Assembly: GCF_032121415.1 (NCBI RefSeq) | Contig: NZ_CP135079.1 | Span: 2,046,001-2,110,000, forward strand | Length of the DNA: 64,000 bases | Direction: 5' to 3' | Source: Streptomyces parvus | GTDB taxonomy: Bacteria > Actinomycetota > Actinomycetes > Streptomycetales > Streptomycetaceae | In this document: in pieces, positions 33,533-42,908 of the stretch | Layout: the number at the start of each line of letters is the position of its first letter | How positions within the stretch are numbered: the first letter of the stretch is position 1 | The notes under the pieces: generated by a model | Database searches by the model: none | Told to the model about the DNA's origin: nothing | What the model saw: the letters and a program-made list of their open reading frames with translations, nothing else | Program-made: the position numbers and the translations under genes

Positions 33533-35109
33533 GCCATCACCTGCGAGTCCGGCTGTTGCGCCTTCACCGGGGCGGCACCGGTGAGACGCGTGTACACGCC
33601 GTCCAGGACCTCGGCCTGCGCCTCCCAGGTCCAGTTCTCCAACAGCCCTTCGCGTGCGTAGGCCGCGCGGTACTTCGCGGGGTCGGCGAGCACCGACTTG
33701 ACCGCCCGTACGTAGTCGGAGACGTCCTCGGCGGTGAACACCTCGCCCTGACCGGTCCGGGCGACCATCTCCCCCATCGTCTTGACGTCGCTCACGACGA
33801 ACGGCAGACGGGCGTGGGAGTACTCGAAGAACTTGGTGATCAGGGCGATCTCGTGGTTCGGCCAGTGGTGGATAGGGATGACGCCCACGCTGGCCGCGGA
33901 CAGGAAGGGGACCACCTGGTAGTGCGGCACGTACGGCAGGATGTGCAGCCGGTCCGAGACGCCCAGTTCGGCAGCTCGTTCCTTGAGTTCCTGCATGTAG
34001 GCCGAGTTGGGCCGCAGGACGACGAAGGCCACGTGCGTACCGGGGAGCTGGGGCAGCCCCTCGATCATGATGTCGAGACCCCGCTGCGGGGCCGCGGCAC
34101 CGCTGTAGACCGCCAGGGGGACGTCCGGGCCGATACCGCACAGCTCGCGCAGGTCGGGCACGGGCTCCGCGGCCTGCTCCGGGGAGACCTCGGCGTCCGG
34201 GGCGTTCAGCACCACCTCCGGCAGGGCCTTCAGCCCGTGGCGCTCGACCAGCATCTCCGCCAGGGTGCCGGAGACCGTGGTCACGGCGTCGGCGTACTTG
34301 GCGTACTCCCGCTCGTGCCCGCACTGCGCGATGTGCCAGCGCGGGTGCGGGTTCCAGGGCTTGATGCCGGGCAGGAACTCGTGCACGTCCCAGAGGAGCT
34401 TGACCTTGCGGCCCTTGGCCTCGGCGCGCAGCTTCGCCCGCGCGGCCACGCCGAGCATGCGGAAGTCGTTGGCGTGGATCACGTCGGGTTCGAGCCGGTC
34501 GATGACCTTCCCGTACGCCAGCTCGAAGTCCCACAGGGCCGGGTCGAGGCGCCGCCAGGCCCGGTCGCCCATGGTGCGGACCCAGAAGGCGGTGGTGAAG
34601 CGGTCCAGCGGCGAGTCCATGCTCTTGCGGCGCTGCGCGAGCGCCTCCGTACGGCCGGCCCGGAAGCGGACCCACTTGCTCAGCGTCTTCGCCAGCAGAC
34701 GCGGGGGCAGCAGACGTGCCACGCCGAGTGAGGAACCGTTGCGCCTGGCCTCGACGCTCCGGACGTTCAGCTCCGCGCGCCACGCCTTCATCCGCTGCTT
34801 GCGGTACTCCGCGAGCGGACCGGGCGGATACGCGAGAGGCGAACGCAGAACGGCCCTGCGGTACTCATGACGGCGGCGGTGCATGGGCGTCGGCACGTGC
34901 AGCAGGCGGACCTCGGCATCGCCGAGCCACCACTTCTGGGACTTCTTGGTGGGCGACTTGCCCAGAAGCACCACGTCCCACCCGGCCTCCGCCGCCGAGC
35001 GGGCTTCCTTCTGCACCCGGGAATCGCCGTTGACGCCGTTGTCGACGAGCATGACGATCTTTCCCCGGGAAGTGCGCTGCGGCCTCTCGGCCGAGCTGTC
35101 AATCGCCAT
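33529..35109 (-). CDS. GT4-family glycosyltransferase
   Basis: A 526-residue protein, ATG 35109, overlapping the oxidoreductase gene upstream by 11 bases and the GT2 gene downstream by four. It has a GT-B fold: N-terminal KIVMLVDNGVNGDSRVQKEA, DVIHANDFRML, then the C-terminal nucleotide-sugar domain with AVYSGAAAPQRGLDIMIEGL and the EX7E-like HEIALITKFFEYSHARLPFV. A helical insert rich in Arg (about 75-180) is unusual. The retaining GT4 enzymes take UDP- or GDP-sugars; here the likely donor is the diacetamido-uronic acid made by this operon. Confidence 0.88.
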   Translation of the reverse strand: MAIDSSAERPQRTSRGKIVMLVDNGVNGDSRVQKEARSAAEAGWDVVLLGKSPTKKSQKWWLGDAEVRLLHVPTPMHRRRHEYRRAVLRSPLAYPPGPLAEYRKQRMKAWRAELNVRSVEARRNGSSLGVARLLPPRLLAKTLSKWVRFRAGRTEALAQRRKSMDSPLDRFTTAFWVRTMGDRAWRRLDPALWDFELAYGKVIDRLEPDVIHANDFRMLGVAARAKLRAEAKGRKVKLLWDVHEFLPGIKPWNPHPRWHIAQCGHEREYAKYADAVTTVSGTLAEMLVERHGLKALPEVVLNAPDAEVSPEQAAEPVPDLRELCGIGPDVPLAVYSGAAAPQRGLDIMIEGLPQLPGTHVAFVVLRPNSAYMQELKERAAELGVSDRLHILPYVPHYQVVPFLSAASVGVIPIHHWPNHEIALITKFFEYSHARLPFVVSDVKTMGEMVARTGQGEVFTAEDVSDYVRAVKSVLADPAKYRAAYAREGLLENWTWEAQAEVLDGVYTRLTGAAPVKAQQPDSQVMA

Positions 35110-36118
35110 GGCGGGCAGGCTCTCCTGTCTCGAATACGACGGTCTGGCCACGGTTGGCCGAGTCGAGCAGCGATGTCGCCACCTCGACGGTACGCAGCCC
35201 CTGCCGGAGCGTGCAGATGTCGGCGGGCTTGCCCTGCACAGCGTCGCGGAACAGCTCGTGCTCGACAAGCAGCGGCTCGCGCTTGGGGATGGCGTAACGG
35301 ATCATGTCGCCCTCGGCGACCCCGCGGAAGGCGCGCAGCGCCTCCCACTCGGTGGCGACGGCGGCGTTGGAGTGGAACGTGAGGTCGGCGGTGAGGGTGT
35401 CGGCGATGAAGCAGCCGCGCTCGCCGGTGACCGAGGTGAATCGTTCCTTGAGCGGGCTCAGCCAGTTGACCAGGTGGTTGACCATCGTGCCGTCGGAGAG
35501 CTGGCCCACCGCGGAGACCATGTCCTCGTGCGGGCGGCCCGACTTGGAGACGGTGTGCGCCGCGATCGACCTGTACGTCTGGCCGGTGACCCAGCCCGTC
35601 AGGTCGATGTCGTGGGTGGCCAGGTCCTTGACCACGCCGACGTCGGCGATCCGGTGCGGGAAGGGGCCCTGGCGGCGGGTGACGACCTGGTAGACGTCGC
35701 CCAGCTCGCCGGCCTCCAGGCGGGCGCGGAGCGAGAGCAGGGCGGGGTTGCAGCGTTCGATGTGGCCGACGCCGGCGACGAGGCCGCGTGACTCGAAGGC
35801 GTCGACGAGGCGGCGGGCGCCCTCGACGGTGTCGGCGAGCGGCTTCTCGATCAGGGCGCTGACGCCGGCGTCGGCGAGCTGGAGGCCGACCTCCTCGTGC
35901 AGCGCGGTCGGGCAGGCCACGACGGCGTAGTCGATGCCGAGGGCGATGAGCTCCTCGACGGTGGAGAGCACGGGTGCGCCCTGGGCCCAGCCGTTCTTGT
36001 CGCCCATCGGGTCGACGACGCCGACCAGTTCGACGCCTTCCAGGCTCGCGAGGACGCGGGCGTGGTGGCGCCCCATGGAGCCGAGGCCGACGAGCCCGGC
36101 CTTGAGTACGGCGGTCAC
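35099..36118 (-). CDS. Gfo/Idh/MocA oxidoreductase (WbpB-like)
   Basis: A 339-residue protein; GTG 36118 overlaps the aminotransferase stop as GTGA and has GGGGAG upstream. It shows the NAD-binding motif GLVGLGSMGRHHARVLASL and the catalytic EKPLADT of the family. WbpB oxidises the 3-hydroxyl of UDP-GlcNAc-uronic acid so that the aminotransferase can introduce nitrogen. Its overlap with a DegT-type aminotransferase gene supports that role. The C-terminal half has the usual beta-sheet domain, ending in the overlap with the GT4 gene. Confidence 0.88.
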   Translation of the reverse strand: MTAVLKAGLVGLGSMGRHHARVLASLEGVELVGVVDPMGDKNGWAQGAPVLSTVEELIALGIDYAVVACPTALHEEVGLQLADAGVSALIEKPLADTVEGARRLVDAFESRGLVAGVGHIERCNPALLSLRARLEAGELGDVYQVVTRRQGPFPHRIADVGVVKDLATHDIDLTGWVTGQTYRSIAAHTVSKSGRPHEDMVSAVGQLSDGTMVNHLVNWLSPLKERFTSVTGERGCFIADTLTADLTFHSNAAVATEWEALRAFRGVAEGDMIRYAIPKREPLLVEHELFRDAVQGKPADICTLRQGLRTVEVATSLLDSANRGQTVVFETGEPARHGD

Positions 36119-37233
36119 AGGTTCTCCCCGAGGTCGTTCACGGCGGTGACGATGCGCTCCAGGTCGCCCTGGGTGAGCGAAGGGTGAACGGGCAGCGAGA
36201 CGACCTCGGCTGCGGCCTTCTCGGTCTCGGGCAGGTCCCAGGTGCGGCCCGCCTTCTGGTCCGGCTCCCAGTAGGGCTTCAGGCGGTGGATCGGCGTCGG
36301 GTAGTAGACCGCGTTGCCGACGCCCGCCTCGGTGAGCTTCGCCATCGCGGCGTCCCGGTCGCCCTGGATGCGCACGGTGTACTGGTGGTAGATGTGCCGC
36401 GCGCCCTCGGCGACCGGCGGCGTGGTGACGGCCGCGGCGGTGATGTGGGCGTCGAGGTACGCGGCGTTGGCGCGGCGCTGCTCGGTCCAGCCCTCCAGCT
36501 TGCCGAGCTGTACGCGGCCGACGGCGGCGGACACGTCGGTCATCCGCATGTTGGCGCCGACGATCTCGTTGGCGTAGCGCTGCTCCATGCCCTGGTTGCG
36601 CAGCAGGCGCAGGGTCCGGGCCAGTTCGGCGTCGGCCGTGGAGACCATGCCGCCTTCGAGGGAGTGCATGTTCTTGGTCGGGTAGAAGCTGAAGGTACCG
36701 CCCGCGCCGAACGCGCCGACCGGGGTGCCGTTCAGCGCCGCCGCGTGGGCCTGGCAGGCGTCCTCGACGACGGCGAGCCCGTGCTTCTCGGCGATGGGCA
36801 TGAGCTTGTCCATCGCGGCGGGGTGACCGTAGAGGTGCACCGGCATGATCGCGGCGGTGCGCGGCGTGATCGCGGCTTCGACGGCGGCCGGGTCGAGGCC
36901 GAAGCTGCCGGGCTCGATGTCGGCGAACACCACGTCGGCGCCGACCAGGCGGACGGCGTTGGCGGAGGCCGCGAAGGAGAAGGAGGGGACGATCACCTCG
37001 TCGCCGGGGCCGATGCCCAGGGCCAGCAGCAGCAGGTGCAGAGCCGAGGTGCCCGAGTTGACGGCGACGCAGTGCCGGTCGTCGACCAGCCGCGAGAAGC
37101 CTTCCTCGAAGGCCGCGACCTCCGGGCCCTGCACGACGCGACCGCTGCGCAGTACGCGTACCGCGGCCTCGATCTCGTCTTCCCCGATGACGGGGCGGGC
37201 AGCAGGAATCGGCTGCTCGTTGATGCTCGACAT
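36115..37233 (-). CDS. DegT/DnrJ/EryC1-family sugar aminotransferase (WbpE-like)
   Basis: A 372-residue PLP-dependent enzyme. ATG 37233 has AAGGAGGA 6-7 nt upstream, which fixes the start. Motifs: HCVAVNSGTSALHLLLLALG, DEVIVPSFSFAASANAV, VVEDACQAHAA and the PLP lysine in FSFYPTKNMHSLEGGM. WbpE moves an amino group from glutamate to C3 of the 3-keto sugar nucleotide. First gene of the operon aminotransferase, oxidoreductase, GT4, GT2, dehydrogenase. All junctions overlap or are within 5 bases, so the five products are probably made together. Confidence 0.92.
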   Translation of the reverse strand: MSSINEQPIPAARPVIGEDEIEAAVRVLRSGRVVQGPEVAAFEEGFSRLVDDRHCVAVNSGTSALHLLLLALGIGPGDEVIVPSFSFAASANAVRLVGADVVFADIEPGSFGLDPAAVEAAITPRTAAIMPVHLYGHPAAMDKLMPIAEKHGLAVVEDACQAHAAALNGTPVGAFGAGGTFSFYPTKNMHSLEGGMVSTADAELARTLRLLRNQGMEQRYANEIVGANMRMTDVSAAVGRVQLGKLEGWTEQRRANAAYLDAHITAAAVTTPPVAEGARHIYHQYTVRIQGDRDAAMAKLTEAGVGNAVYYPTPIHRLKPYWEPDQKAGRTWDLPETEKAAAEVVSLPVHPSLTQGDLERIVTAVNDLGENL

Positions 37234-37501
37234 GAACGTCCTCCTTGAACACCGCAAGAGCTCGTTACCGGGCAGAGCTCTGGGTGCGGGACGCCTTACG
37301 AGGTCGCGCATAACCCCACCGGCGCAATGCCGACGCCCTGCCGAGGGATCCGGCCCGGCCGGAATCCCCGCCGGGCCTTGTCACCGCCTGTAAGTTTCGC
37401 CGAGAAACGACACAGGTAGGGCAACCGTCGTCACATTATCAGGGATTTCTCGGCCCATTTCGGGCTCGTTAACCGGTGCTTGCATCAGTTCTGAAACAAA
37501 G
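37234..37501 (-). promoter_or_regulatory. Upstream region of the uronic acid operon with inverted repeats
   Basis: Together with the terminator next to it this is a 332-base gap (37234-37565) with no supported gene. On the minus strand GATAAT (37435-37440 region) is a fair -10. It lies between arms CCGAGAAA (37400-37407) and TTTCTCGG (37446-37453), an 8-bp inverted repeat with 38 bases between. The first arm is itself part of GTTTC-GCCGA-GAAAC (37394-37408). A long 5' leader of about 190 bases would follow. Confidence 0.4.
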
Positions 37502-37540
37502 CAGGTGTCCCGCCCCGACGGGCTCGGAGCGGGACACCTG
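37502..37540 (-). terminator. Terminator after rne
   Basis: Perfect 12-bp stem CAGGTGTCCCGC (37502-37513) with GCGGGACACCTG (37529-37540), 26 bases beyond the rne stop. Confidence 0.75.
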
Positions 37541-37565
37541 AAGTGAACAACCGGTTACGGATGTA

Positions 37566-40500
37566 TCAGCTCGCCGACGACTCGCCCTCCGCCGAGGGCG
37601 CGTTGACCGTCACGGACGGCGACGACTGCTCGGCGGCGACGGTCTTCTTCGTCGCCTTCTTCGCGGCCGTCTTCGCCGTCGTCTTCTTCGCGGCGGTCTT
37701 CTTCGCGACGGTCTTCTTGGCCGCCGCCTTCTTCGCCGGGGCCTTCTTGGCGGCGGCCTTGCGGGCCGTCTTCTTCGCCGGGGCGGCTTCAGCGGGCTCG
37801 GAATCCGCGGCTGCCTCGGCCGACCGGTCCTCGGGCTCCGGGGCCTTCGCCTCGGACGCCTCCGTGTCGGTCTCCTTCGCCTCGGACGCCTTCGCCTCGG
37901 GCGCCGAAGCGACCACGACGATCTCCGCGTCGTCCGACCCGGTGGGCGAGCCGGCCGGAGCGGTGACCTTACGGGTCACGCGGCGGCGGGCACGCGGCGG
38001 GGCGGCCACGGGGGCCTCGGCCCCGGGGGCCTGCTCCGCCGGGGCCGGGGTCTCGGCGGCGGGCGCCTCGACGACCGGGTCCTCGACCGCGACCGGGTCC
38101 GTGCTGGGCTCGGCCGGCTGCGCCGGCTCCGCCGCTTCGGCCTGCTTCGGCGCACCCGCCGGGGCGGTGGCCTTCCGGGTGGCCCGACGGCGCGTACGGC
38201 CCTGGGGCGCGGACTCGGCCGGAGCCTCAGGGGTCTCAGCAGCCTCCGCGACCGGGGTCTCGGCGGGCGTGTCGAGGACCGGCTCGGGCCGGGTCTCGGC
38301 GACGGGCGCCTCGGCGGCTGCCTCGGCCTTCGGGGTGCCGGCCGGGGCCGACGCCTTGCGGGAGGCCCTGCGGCGGCCACGGCGCGAGGCGGCCGCCTCG
38401 GCCTCGGCGGGGCTGCTGTAGAACTCGTCGTCCTCCCTGACCGCGGGCTCCACGGCCACCGGGGCGGCGACCTCTGCGGCCAGCTCGGCCTCGGTCTCCG
38501 TCTCCACGGGCTCGGCGGACACGTGGTCGTCGGAGCCGTGCTCGTGGTCGTGGTCGTGGTCCTGGCCCGCGCCGCCGCGGCCGCGCTTCTTGGACTTCTT
38601 GCCGCCACCACCGCCGACGGACGCCGGCTGCTCCATGTGGACGATGACACCGCGGCCGTTGCAGTGGACACAGGTCTCGGAGAAGGACTCCAGCAGACCC
38701 TGGCCCACCCGCTTGCGGGTCATCTGGACCAGGCCCAGCGAGGTGACCTCGGCGACCTGGTGCTTGGTGCGGTCGCGGCCCAGGCACTCCAGGAGGCGTC
38801 GCAGCACGAGGTCCCGGTTGGACTCCAGCACCATGTCGATGAAGTCGACGACGACGATGCCGCCGAGGTCGCGCAGCCGCAGCTGGCGCACGATCTCCTC
38901 GGCCGCCTCCAGGTTGTTCCTGGTGACGGTCTCCTCCAGGTTGCCGCCCTGGCCGGTGAACTTGCCGGTGTTGACGTCGACGACGACCATCGCCTCGGTC
39001 TTGTCGATCACCAGCGAACCGCCGCTGGGCAGGTAGACCTTGCGGTCCAGCGCCTTCATCAGCTGCTCGTCGATGCGGTACGTCGCGAAGACGTCGACCT
39101 CGGAGGTCCAGCGGGAGAGTCGGTCGGTGAGGTCGGGGGCGACGTGCGAGACGTACCCGTAAATGGTCTCCCACGCGTCGTCGCCGCTGACGATGACCTT
39201 GGAGAAGTCCTCGTTGAAGATGTCGCGGACGACCCGGACGGTCATGTCCGGCTCGCCGTAGAGCAGCGTCGGCGCGTTGGAGCCGCTGGTGCCCTTCGCC
39301 TTCTTCTGGATGTCCTCCCACTGCTGGTGGAGCCGCTCGACGTCACGGCGCAGCTCGTCCTCGCTCGCGCCCTCGGCGGCGGTGCGCACGATGACGCCCG
39401 CGTCCTCGGGGACGATCTTCTTGAGGATGGTCTTGAGGCGGGAGCGCTCGGTGTCGGGCAGCTTGCGGCTGATCCCGGTCATCGAGCCCTCGGGCACGTA
39501 GACCAGGTAGCGGCCGGGCAGGGAGACCTGGCTCGTCAGACGGGCGCCCTTGTGGCCGATCGGGTCCTTGGTCACCTGGACCAGGACCGACTGGCCGGAC
39601 TTGAGCGCGGTCTCGATGCGGCGCGGCCCGTGGGCCATGCCGAGCGCCTCGAAGTTGACCTCACCGGCGTACAGGACGGCGTTGCGGCCCTTGCCGATGT
39701 CGACGAAGGCGGCCTCCATGGACGGCAGCACGTTCTGGACCTTGCCCAGGTAGACGTTGCCGACGTAGCTGGTGGCCTGCTCCTTGTTGACGTAGTGCTC
39801 GACGAGCACGTTGTCCTCGAGGACGCCGATCTGGGTGCGCTCGCCGTTCTGGCGGACGACCATCACGCGCTCGACAGCCTCGCGGCGGGCGAGGAACTCC
39901 GCCTCGGTGATGATCGGGACCCGGCGGCGGCCCTGCTCGCGGCCCTCGCGGCGGCGCTGCTTCTTGGCCTCCATCCGGGTCGAACCCTTGATGGACTGGA
40001 CCTCGTCGAAGCCGGTGCCCGGCTCGCGCTCCTCCTTCTTGCGCGGCTCGCGGACCTTGACGACCGTACGCTCCGGGTCGTCGGGGCCGTTGTCGGCGTC
40101 GACTGCGGCGTCACCGCTGCGGCGACGGCGACGGCGGCGGCGGCGGGAGCTGCTGCTCGAACCGGAGGCCGAGGAGTCGTCGTCCTCGTCGCCCTCCTCG
40201 GCGGCCTCCTGGTCCTGGCCGCGGCCACCGTCGTGCTCGTCCTCGGAGCGGGGCTCCTCGGCGCGGGCGGGCGCGGGCGCGTCCTCGGTGGTCTGCTCGT
40301 CGTCCATGTCGTTGGCCTCGCCACGACGGCGGCGACGGCCACCACGGCGACGACGGCGCGAGGGACGGTCGCCGTACTCGTCGGTGTCCTCGCCCTCGTG
40401 CTCGTCCGTCTCGGCCTCGGGGGCCTCGTCGGCGGGCTCCTCGTGCTCGGCGGGCGCCTGGGCCGGGGCGGCGGGCTCGGCGGCCTGCTCGGTCGCCTCC

Positions 40501-41855
40501 GCCTCGCCACGGCGGCGGCGACGACGACGCGAACCACCCTGCGGCGCGGCCTCGGCGGGCGCGGCGCTCTGCTCGGCCTCGGCGGTCTGCTGCTCCTCGG
40601 CCTCGTCCACCTCTTCGTAGGGCGAGGTGGAACCGGCAGCCGCCGCGGCGGCTGCCGCGGTCTCGGGGGTCTGGAACATCGGCTCGGCGAAGACCGGGGC
40701 CTGGAAGACGGCGACGGCGGGGCGCGTCGCGCGGCGGCCCTTGCGGGTCGGCTCCTCGGTCTTGGCCGTGAACTCGGGGCGGCCGGCGGCGGTGGCGCGG
40801 CGGCGCTGGCGTCCGCGCGGGGCTGCCTCCTCGACCTCGTCCGCCTCGGCGGCGAGCCCCTCGGCTACGGCGGCGGGCAGGCTCTCGCCGGTCTCGACGG
40901 GCTCCTCCACGCTCTCGGCGGTCTCGGTGACCTGCGGGGCGCCGGCGGGCGCGGACGCCTTGCGGGACGCACGGCGGCGGCTGCGCGGGGCGGGCGCCTC
41001 CTCCGTGGCCTCGGGGGCGGCGGGCTCGGCCACGGCCGGCTCCGGCTGGGTCACCGGCTCGGCGACGGGCGTGGCGGCCTGCGGCGCACCGGCCGGGGCG
41101 GAGGCGCGACGGCGGGTACGGCCACGCGGGGCGGCGGGCTCCGCGGCAGCGGGCTCGGCGGCCTGGGCGGGCTCGGCGGCCTGGGCGGGCTCGGCGGCCT
41201 GGGCGGGCTCGGCGACAGCGGCTTCGGCTGCGGGCTCGACGACCACGGGGGCCTCAGCGGACTGCGGGGCGCCGGCGGGCGAAGTGGCCTTGCGGGAGGC
41301 GCGACGGCGGCGGGGCGCCGGGACCTCGTCGGGGCTCTCCACGGCGACCTCGGTCTCTTCCTCGGCCGCGGGTTCCGGGGCGGGCTCGGCCGGGGTCTCG
41401 ACGACCGGGGCGGGGGCCTCGGCGGACTGCGGCGCACCGGCCGGGGCCGTCGCCTTGCGGACCGCGCGACGGCGGGCGCGCGGCGCCGGTGCGGCGGGCT
41501 CCTCGTCGGCGGCGGGCTGCGCGGGGGGCTCGGTGACCGGGGCGGGCCCGGCGGTCTCCGCCTCCACCGGCGCGGGGGCCCCGGCGGGCGCGGTGGCCTT
41601 GCGCACGGCGCGGCGGCGCGCACGGGCGGGCGGGGCGGTCTCGGCGACCGTCTCGCCGGGCGTGTCGTCCGTGGCCGGGGCGGCGGACGCCTCGGCCGGC
41701 GGGGCCGGCGTGACGTCCTCGGCGGCGCTCACGGGGCCGCCGGGCGGGCCGGCGGGGCGGGAGGCGGCGCGGCGCCTGCGGCGCGGCGGCAGCTTGTCCC
41801 CGGGGGTGTTCTCTTCGTTGTTCCCGGTCGTGCCGGGTTCGTTCGGCTGAGGCAT
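37566..41855 (-). CDS. rne: Ribonuclease E/G with repeat-rich arms
   Basis: A 1429-residue endoribonuclease for mRNA decay and rRNA processing. The catalytic core lies in the middle (about 640-1130). It has an S1-like domain (TSYVGNVYLGKVQNVLPSME), metal-binding aspartates in VVVDVNTGKF and VVVDFIDMVLES, and the zinc-link cysteines in CVHCNGRG. The N-terminal ~600 residues are disordered, Ala/Glu/Pro-rich, with five copies of an RRRxxRKxxAPAGxP repeat and later Arg-rich blocks. The C-terminal ~300 residues carry three more copies and end in a Lys/Ala tail (KKTARKAAAKKAPAKK type) like histone H1. In Streptomyces such arms bind RNA and PNPase. ATG 41855, with GGGAG upstream. A terminator follows. 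Confidence 0.95.
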   Translation of the reverse strand: MPQPNEPGTTGNNEENTPGDKLPPRRRRRAASRPAGPPGGPVSAAEDVTPAPPAEASAAPATDDTPGETVAETAPPARARRRAVRKATAPAGAPAPVEAETAGPAPVTEPPAQPAADEEPAAPAPRARRRAVRKATAPAGAPQSAEAPAPVVETPAEPAPEPAAEEETEVAVESPDEVPAPRRRRASRKATSPAGAPQSAEAPVVVEPAAEAAVAEPAQAAEPAQAAEPAQAAEPAAAEPAAPRGRTRRRASAPAGAPQAATPVAEPVTQPEPAVAEPAAPEATEEAPAPRSRRRASRKASAPAGAPQVTETAESVEEPVETGESLPAAVAEGLAAEADEVEEAAPRGRQRRRATAAGRPEFTAKTEEPTRKGRRATRPAVAVFQAPVFAEPMFQTPETAAAAAAAAGSTSPYEEVDEAEEQQTAEAEQSAAPAEAAPQGGSRRRRRRRGEAEATEQAAEPAAPAQAPAEHEEPADEAPEAETDEHEGEDTDEYGDRPSRRRRRGGRRRRRGEANDMDDEQTTEDAPAPARAEEPRSEDEHDGGRGQDQEAAEEGDEDDDSSASGSSSSSRRRRRRRRRSGDAAVDADNGPDDPERTVVKVREPRKKEEREPGTGFDEVQSIKGSTRMEAKKQRRREGREQGRRRVPIITEAEFLARREAVERVMVVRQNGERTQIGVLEDNVLVEHYVNKEQATSYVGNVYLGKVQNVLPSMEAAFVDIGKGRNAVLYAGEVNFEALGMAHGPRRIETALKSGQSVLVQVTKDPIGHKGARLTSQVSLPGRYLVYVPEGSMTGISRKLPDTERSRLKTILKKIVPEDAGVIVRTAAEGASEDELRRDVERLHQQWEDIQKKAKGTSGSNAPTLLYGEPDMTVRVVRDIFNEDFSKVIVSGDDAWETIYGYVSHVAPDLTDRLSRWTSEVDVFATYRIDEQLMKALDRKVYLPSGGSLVIDKTEAMVVVDVNTGKFTGQGGNLEETVTRNNLEAAEEIVRQLRLRDLGGIVVVDFIDMVLESNRDLVLRRLLECLGRDRTKHQVAEVTSLGLVQMTRKRVGQGLLESFSETCVHCNGRGVIVHMEQPASVGGGGGKKSKKRGRGGAGQDHDHDHEHGSDDHVSAEPVETETEAELAAEVAAPVAVEPAVREDDEFYSSPAEAEAAASRRGRRRASRKASAPAGTPKAEAAAEAPVAETRPEPVLDTPAETPVAEAAETPEAPAESAPQGRTRRRATRKATAPAGAPKQAEAAEPAQPAEPSTDPVAVEDPVVEAPAAETPAPAEQAPGAEAPVAAPPRARRRVTRKVTAPAGSPTGSDDAEIVVVASAPEAKASEAKETDTEASEAKAPEPEDRSAEAAADSEPAEAAPAKKTARKAAAKKAPAKKAAAKKTVAKKTAAKKTTAKTAAKKATKKTVAAEQSSPSVTVNAPSAEGESSAS

Positions 41856-42083
41856 GCGGGCGGTTCTCCCGTCGTGCTCCCGGGCGCCGCGTCTGATTCC
41901 GGTCCGGCTCGGTCCGCAGTGGTGCGATACCGCCGTCCGGGGCGCGGGCGCCGCACGGGAACTGATGTCTGGCTCGCCGGTTCCGTATGCGGTGTGCGTA
42001 CGGCCTGGCGAAAGTCTTGTGGGTCAGTGCGCGGCCCGACCCAGGTGGCTCCCGGGTCGGAGGGCTGCGCTACAACGACCGCC

Positions 42084-42908
42084 TTACGCGGAACCTGCGC
42101 CTTCCGGCGCCGTCGCGACGGCTGCCCCGGCGACCGCGGGATATGCGGTCGGGGCGGCCTCGCGGTCGGGCGCGAGAGGGTCGGTCACCGTGCCGGACTC
42201 CTCGTCGAAGAGCCCCTGCGCCAGCCTGGTCACCGCTGCGGGGACCGGCGGCGCCAGGTCGGCCACAGCTCGGAGACCGGACAGGACGTCGTCGGGTCGC
42301 ACGGCAGGTGTCACGTGCCGAACAACCAGGCGCAGTATCGCACAAGGCTGCTCACCCGGCCTATCGGCCGGAGCGTCGACGACCCGCAGGTCGGCGACGG
42401 CGGCGCGGGCGTCGAACGTCCGGATGCCGTTCTTGGCCTTGCGCTGGACCTCGACGGTCTCGGCGTCGTTGAACGCTGCCACGGCCGTCCGGACGTCCTC
42501 GGGGCCGACGCCGTCCAGGCGCATCTCCCAGACGGAGGCGGTGAGCCGTTCGGCCAGGCCCGGGGTGCGGGCCTCGACCGCGTCGACGATGTCGAGGCCG
42601 GCCGGCATGGACGCGTCGAGCAGTCCGCGCAGGACCTCGGGGTCCCGCGCCTCGGTGAGGGCGATCTCCAGGAACTCCGCCTCGCTGCCCGTGCCGGTGG
42701 GTGCGGCATTGGCGTAGGAGACCTTGGGGTGGGGCGTGAAGCCCGCCGAGTACGCCATCGGCACCTCGGAGCGGCGCAGTGCCCGCTCGAAGGCCCGCTG
42801 GAAGTCTCGGTGACTGGTGAACCGGAGGCGGCCGCGCTTGGTGTAGCGCAGGCGGATGCGCTGCACTGCCGGTGCGGGCGGCGGGCCTTCGGGCTGTCGC
42901 TTGCCCAG
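42084..42908 (-). CDS. DUF2344/TIGR03936 family radical-SAM-associated protein
   Basis: A 274-residue protein with VQRIRLRYTKRGRLRFTSHRD, a PMAYSAGFTPHPKVSYANAAP core and GTGSEAEFLEI, the signature of the TIGR03936 family. Family members are encoded next to, or fused with, the TIGR03960 radical-SAM protein, here at 44260-46188; the common substrate is unknown. The start is uncertain. GTG 42866 has no Shine-Dalgarno, whereas CTG 42908 has GAGGAG about 8 nt upstream and gives the conserved-looking N-terminus MGKRQPEGPPPAPAVQRIR. No ATG, GTG or TTG lies between. I prefer CTG. Confidence 0.87.
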   Translation of the reverse strand: MGKRQPEGPPPAPAVQRIRLRYTKRGRLRFTSHRDFQRAFERALRRSEVPMAYSAGFTPHPKVSYANAAPTGTGSEAEFLEIALTEARDPEVLRGLLDASMPAGLDIVDAVEARTPGLAERLTASVWEMRLDGVGPEDVRTAVAAFNDAETVEVQRKAKNGIRTFDARAAVADLRVVDAPADRPGEQPCAILRLVVRHVTPAVRPDDVLSGLRAVADLAPPVPAAVTRLAQGLFDEESGTVTDPLAPDREAAPTAYPAVAGAAVATAPEGAGSA

